Source of the DNA: UBA2357 sp041916775
GTDB lineage: Bacteria > Pseudomonadota > Gammaproteobacteria > Burkholderiales > Rhodocyclaceae
Assembly (NCBI GenBank): GCA_041916775.1
Contig: JAYRYZ010000016.1
Location: 52,984 to 116,983, forward strand
Direction of reading: 5' to 3'
DNA length: 64,000 nucleotides
This document shows, piece by piece, positions 60,862 through 64,000 of the stretch (positions within the stretch are counted from its first letter, which is position 1; each line of letters begins with the position of its first letter). The notes under the pieces are model-generated. The model did no database searches. It worked only from the letters and a program-made list of their open reading frames with translations, and had not been told where the DNA came from. Position numbers and translations under genes: made by a program.

Positions 60862-60887
60862 TTATGAGAAAAAATGTTTTCACATAA
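60862..60887 (-). promoter_or_regulatory. 26-bp near-perfect operator dyad before the Opp operon
   Basis: Arms TTATGAGAAAA (60862-60872) and TTTTCACATAA (60877-60887) around AATG match at 10 of 11 positions. The centre is about 86 bp upstream of the binding-protein start. RpiR/MurR regulators commonly use A/T-rich dyads of this kind and such a regulator is encoded next to it. A second, smaller dyad GCTTTG-AG-CAAAGC lies at 60831-60844. Confidence 0.65.
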
Positions 60888-61136
60888 GCTAAGAGGTAGT
60901 TGCGATAAATCAAAGGCTTGATGGAATGTGCGCATCATGTTGTTGATCGGGAGGTCGCCTGAGCCTGTGTGCCTGGGCCCGATACGGCACATGGATGGTG
61001 CGAGCGCGCACAACACTGGTGAGCGCGCTCGCCGCGGACGGCCGACGAGGGGCTTTCGTGGAGGGCAGCGGAGCGGGAGAGCGAAGGAAGCGGCAGGAGG
61101 AGGGAAGGAGGGGGCGGGGCCGTCGCGGGCCCGGGT
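60888..61136. other. Intergenic stretch with G-rich tract
   Basis: No gene is seen between the operator dyad and the regulator's 3' end. The notable content is a purine-rich plus-strand tract with five runs of three or more G at 61102-61135, able in principle to form a G-quadruplex. Confidence 0.4.
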
Positions 61137-61991
61137 TCAGAACTCGCCGAGCTCGCCGTGCGCGGCTTCGATCGCCGCAAGGCGCTCGCGCCCGGTGGCG
61201 CCGGCGCGTTCGATCGCGCCATTGGCGAGCAGGTGGCAGAGCGCGATCACCGCCACATGGTTGTCGAGCGGGCCCGGCCCGGCGCACGCGCACTGCACGT
61301 GCCAGGTCACCGCCGGGTTGATCGCGAGCTGGGCGTCGGTGATGTAGAGCACGCGCGCACCCGATTCCGACAGTTGCGCGAGGATCTTGCGCAGCCGCGC
61401 CGGGCGGCGGCGCAGCCCGAACACGATCACCAGGTCGCGCGCCGTCATGCTCGCGAGGTATTCGCCGAAGGTCGCGCCCGGCGCGGGGATCACCTGGATG
61501 TCTTCCTTCACCTGGAAGATCTGCCACTGCAGGTAGGTGGCGAGCGACTGGCTGGAGCGAAAACCGGTGATCCACACCTTGCGTGCCTCGAGCAGGCTGG
61601 TGACGATCTCGTCCACCGTCCGCTCGCTCAGGCGCGAGAAGGTACGGCGCAGGTTCTCCTGCCCCTGCTCGATGCTCTCCTCGTAGCGGCTGCGCCCGCT
61701 CTCCACGCTGCGGTCGGCGAGGAACAGCGGCGAGCCGGTCTCCTTCTCCTCGCGCACATGGCGGCGCGCCTCCTCGTAGCTGGCATAGCCGAGGCGGCGG
61801 ATGAAGCGGGTCACGGTGGCATTCGACACGCCCGCCAGCCGGGCGAGCTCCGAGGCCGCATAGCTTGCCAGCTCGCCGGGAAAATCCAGCACGAACTCGG
61901 CGAGCTTGCGCTCGGTGGGATGCAGGTTCGCCACGTTCTCGCGAACGCGCATCAGAAAGGGCTGGGCAGCGGGCTTGGGGTGCGACGGCAT
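61137..61991 (-). CDS. RpiR/MurR family transcriptional regulator
   Basis: A 284-residue regulator. The N-terminal HTH_6 domain has LHPTERKLAEFVLDFPGELASY and ELARLAGVSNATVTRFIRRLGYASYEEARR; the C-terminal SIS domain has KVWITGFRSSQSLATYLQW and ARDLVIVFGLRRRPARLRKIL. SIS domains of this family usually bind phosphosugars, but amino-acid and hydantoin-related RpiR regulators also exist. ATG 61991 is chosen over an upstream TTG. It is encoded just upstream of the Opp operon on the same strand and is its probable regulator. Confidence 0.9.
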   Translation of the reverse strand: MPSHPKPAAQPFLMRVRENVANLHPTERKLAEFVLDFPGELASYAASELARLAGVSNATVTRFIRRLGYASYEEARRHVREEKETGSPLFLADRSVESGRSRYEESIEQGQENLRRTFSRLSERTVDEIVTSLLEARKVWITGFRSSQSLATYLQWQIFQVKEDIQVIPAPGATFGEYLASMTARDLVIVFGLRRRPARLRKILAQLSESGARVLYITDAQLAINPAVTWHVQCACAGPGPLDNHVAVIALCHLLANGAIERAGATGRERLAAIEAAHGELGEF

Positions 61992-62057
61992 GGTGGGCGG
62001 ATGTTCGGTGGCGGCACCCGCGCCTGTCAAGCGCGCACAGGCACGGCGCGCGTCGCT

Positions 62058-62765
62058 TCAGTCATCGAGCGCGATCGTCACCCGCCGGTTGCGCTTGCCC
62101 TCGGAGCGGATCTTCACCACCCGCGCGGTGCCGATCTCGCCGGTGCGTCGCAGGTGCGTGCCGCCGCAGGGCTGGTGATCGACCTCGGCAACGCGGATCG
62201 TGCGCACCGTGCCCTGGCCGCGCGGCGGCTGCACCGACAGCGTCTTCACCAGCCCCGGGTTGGCGTCGAGTTCGGCGTCGCTGATCGCGCCGATCGCCAC
62301 CGGCAGGTCGCGTGCGATCAGCGCATTCAGCGCCGCCTCAATGTCGGCCGCGACGAGCTTCTCCATGTCGATGTCGAAATCCAGGTGCGCCTTGTCCTCC
62401 GCCATGCGCCCACCCGTCACCGGCGCACCCACCACCGCGCACAGCAGATGCAGGCAGGTGTGGTGGCGCATCAGCCGGTAGCGCCGCGGCCAGTCGATCT
62501 CGGCACGCACCGCCGCGCCCGGCGCTGGCAGCGTGGCGTCTTCCGCCACCCGGTGCACGATCGCGCCGTCCTCACCCTTCACCGTATCGAGCACCTCGAC
62601 CCGCCCGCCATCCGCCAGCACCAGCACCCCCCTGTCCCCCGGTTGCCCGCCGCCGGTGGGGTAGAACACCGTCCGGTCCAGCACCACCGCGCCGGGCTCG
62701 GCCCGCAGGACGGTGGAGTCACAGGTGGTGGCGTAGCTATCGGTGTGGAAGAGGGCTGTGGTCAT
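62058..62765 (-). CDS. Alanyl-tRNA editing protein, AlaX family
   Basis: A 235-residue protein homologous to the AlaRS editing domain. Zinc ligands are the His pair in LMRHHTCLHLL and Cys-His in QPCGGTHLRRTGEIG. FYPTGGGQPGDRG near the N-terminus is the typical start of AlaX-L type. It hydrolyses mischarged Ser- or Gly-tRNA(Ala) in trans. It lies 66 bp upstream of the RpiR gene on the same strand with no visible shared function. The ATG is supported by family length; its Shine-Dalgarno is weak. Confidence 0.9.
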   Translation of the reverse strand: MTTALFHTDSYATTCDSTVLRAEPGAVVLDRTVFYPTGGGQPGDRGVLVLADGGRVEVLDTVKGEDGAIVHRVAEDATLPAPGAAVRAEIDWPRRYRLMRHHTCLHLLCAVVGAPVTGGRMAEDKAHLDFDIDMEKLVAADIEAALNALIARDLPVAIGAISDAELDANPGLVKTLSVQPPRGQGTVRTIRVAEVDHQPCGGTHLRRTGEIGTARVVKIRSEGKRNRRVTIALDD

Positions 62766-62879
62766 GGTGTATGCGCTTACATGGTTGTTCGGGACGGCTG
62801 TGTTACGGAGTTTACGCAGAGGCATGTGTGTCGGGCCAGCTCATGTTTTCGTATCTCTATCGTCATGCCTCGGATCACC

Positions 62880-62908
62880 TTGACGAGGCAGTGACCGACC
62901 TCTATAAA
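62880..62908 (+). promoter_or_regulatory. Sigma70-type promoter for the small exported protein gene
   Basis: TTGACG (62880-62885) and TATAAA (62903-62908) are separated by exactly 17 bp. The predicted start lies about 37 bp before the ATG at 62952. Confidence 0.65.
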
Positions 62909-62951
62909 CTAGACGGCGGGGCGACTTCCATTGTGCCTCCATGGAGCAAGC

Positions 62952-63272
62952 ATGAAGAAGTATTGGCTTCGTCTTTACGCCGCAGCAGCACTGTTGGCAC
63001 TGGGTGGTGCCGGGCATGCGCAGACTTCGTTGCAGAACCCCTGTGATGCTCTGGAGGGCCACTCCCGCTTCGAGTGCCAGGTAAAGCGTAACAATGAGGC
63101 GACTCGAAACCTTGGCAAGACTCAGGGCGCTGGCGATGAGTGTCTTGCCTGCCCCGAAGCCTGCGAGACTGTGTGCAGTTCGAATGACCCAAATCTCGCC
63201 AAGTGCCAGGCGGACCTCCGCGAGTATCGTAGGCGGATGCTGGCTGCCTGCCGTGCGCAGGGCAGGTTCTGA
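62952..63272 (+). CDS. Small cysteine-rich exported protein, unknown
   Basis: A 106-residue protein with a signal peptide (LYAAAALLALGGAGHAQ). The mature part of about 83 residues holds eight Cys, six in the segment ECLACPEACETVC...KC plus two early (NPC, FEC) and one late (AAC) in overlapping count. This suggests several disulfides or a metal/cofactor cage. GGAG lies 5 bases before the ATG, with a good promoter upstream. No family is recognised. It precedes another exported Cys-containing protein gene by 53 bp. Confidence 0.6.
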   Translation: MKKYWLRLYAAAALLALGGAGHAQTSLQNPCDALEGHSRFECQVKRNNEATRNLGKTQGAGDECLACPEACETVCSSNDPNLAKCQADLREYRRRMLAACRAQGRF

Positions 63273-63325
63273 CTGCGCTCGCACCGTGTTGCCGCTTCTC
63301 CACCAGAAATGCATTGGGGCCTGAA

Positions 63326-63868
63326 ATGAGCAGACCGACAGTGGCGAGGTTGCTCGCGTCGCTCCTCCTGCTGCCGGGATGGGCAGGCGCAGGCGTGTAT
63401 GGTGATCTGCCGAATGCCATCCAAAGGGCTCAGCAGCAAAGTGCTGTCCAGCGGTACGCCCAAGCCAAGGCTGCCGAGTTCAAGGCCCGCTGGCCAATGG
63501 GCTACAACCCGGCCGCTTCGGTCGTTGCGAGACCTTACTCTCCGTTGGCGCCAACATCGCCGAACGAGTGCAGACGCTACCGCGATGCTTACGAGGCGAT
63601 CATCAAGGACGTGTCCGATCACCACTGGGCCTGCATCGCTTCTACGAGGCCGAGGAGCGAGCCGTACTCGTTCGAGCATGTCAATGCGGGCTTCAGGAGT
63701 TTCGGCAGAAACCAGCCCAGCATCTGCTCCAATCCTGACTGCGAAACCTTGCACAAGGCCATGGTCGAGATGACGGATTCTGCCAACTCCGGAAACGAGA
63801 AGTGCATGACGGCAGTTCACCGCCATCAGAATGCAGAGTCGGAAAAGGCGCTTCGAACAAAGCCCTAA
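63326..63868 (+). CDS. Exported protein of unknown function
   Basis: A 180-residue protein with a signal peptide (LLASLLLLPGWAGAG). The mature region is Gln/Ala rich (AIQRAQQQSAVQRYAQAKAAEF), then carries five Cys (NECRRYRDAYEA, HHWACIA, SICSNPDCETLHKAM, EKCMTAV) that could form disulfides. GGGG 6 bases before ATG 63326 is a weak Shine-Dalgarno; a TTG at 63314 is unlikely. It follows the 106-residue Cys-rich gene in the same orientation, so the two probably form a unit. No family is recognised. Confidence 0.6.
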   Translation: MSRPTVARLLASLLLLPGWAGAGVYGDLPNAIQRAQQQSAVQRYAQAKAAEFKARWPMGYNPAASVVARPYSPLAPTSPNECRRYRDAYEAIIKDVSDHHWACIASTRPRSEPYSFEHVNAGFRSFGRNQPSICSNPDCETLHKAMVEMTDSANSGNEKCMTAVHRHQNAESEKALRTKP

Positions 63869-64000
63869 CGGGAGCAGGGCTTCCGCACTCGTCCATCATT
63901 TTCTCACATAGCATGAGCCGTAAAAAATAGTCGTTCACGATCAATAGCTTATTCATATGTATTGTGTACACCCTCGAAATCGCGTCTACTCTCGTCTTTT
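63869..64000. other. A/T-rich right-edge intergenic sequence
   Basis: After the last stop the sequence becomes A/T rich (poly-A at about 63922) with a short palindrome GTGTACAC near 63966. It may hold a promoter for a gene beyond the window; nothing coding is supported. Confidence 0.3.

Noticed and set aside
63693..63971. 92-residue minus-strand frame at the right edge
   Set aside because: It overlaps the exported-protein gene. It starts in A/T-rich sequence without a clear ribosome site and shows no domain.

Overview
The window is a GC-rich chromosomal segment from a Gram-negative bacterium. The gene complement (PsrA-type fatty-acid regulon, NtrC/sigma54-type ammonium transporter, CusA/ACR3 metal cassettes, TRAP and Opp transporters) and the strong G/C third-position bias suggest a betaproteobacterium of the Rhodocyclales (Thauera/Azoarcus/Aromatoleum-like). 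That placement is inference. No rRNA, tRNA, CRISPR array, transposase or integrase was recognised.

Region A (1-13.8 kb) is an envelope/stress-like region. It opens with the end of a MipA/OmpV protein, a stand-alone receiver protein and a seven-TM PAS histidine kinase. A periplasmic arylsulfatase with a beta-barrel partner follows. On the minus strand lie DUF3300-DUF2950-pentameric ligand-gated ion channel; DUF3313-duplicated periplasmic protein-octaheme cytochrome/HEAT/TPR protein; and a SYLF-domain gene broken by one in-frame amber codon. Four intergenic regions here carry a palindrome related to ATTGGACC-WW-GGTCCAAT, each with a weak -10-like hexamer starting 31-33 bp from its centre. This looks like an uncharacterised local regulon and is the strongest novel signal in the window.

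Region B (13.8-32.5 kb) is a metal/metalloid resistance island. A CusS/CusR-type system faces a cupredoxin-CusC-CusB-CusA-CDF operon across a TTACA-N4-TGTAA box. Then come a YqaA-type membrane protein and an ATP-grasp-like protein. The arsenic operon follows (GAPDH-arsJ-arsR-acr3-arsC-arsH-permease-thioredoxin) behind a perfect 14-bp palindrome. It combines three detoxification routes: arseno-phosphoglycerate export, arsenate reduction with arsenite export, and organoarsenical oxidation/export.

Region C (32.5-34.3 kb) is a less GC-rich interval with an unassigned membrane protein and an orphan WcbI-like protein.

Region D (34.4-49.3 kb) is a long-chain fatty-acid degradation regulon. A PsrA-like TetR regulator is followed by fadE, thiolase, fadJ-like and fadL. 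A second unit, behind a near-consensus promoter, holds a FadN-like enzyme, thiolase, a chalcone-isomerase-like protein, fadD and a nitronate monooxygenase-like flavoprotein. The TetR gene and the second unit share an ATTCAAACG-type operator at the predicted transcription start.

Region E (49.3-62 kb), minus strand, holds amtB with a small membrane protein behind a sigma54 promoter. It also holds a transport cluster: an RpiR regulator, an Opp-type ABC transporter, an Asp/Glu/hydantoin racemase and a TRAP transporter. A 26-bp near-palindrome precedes the first Opp gene.

Region F (62-64 kb) holds an AlaX-type tRNA-editing protein and two small cysteine-containing exported proteins of unknown function.
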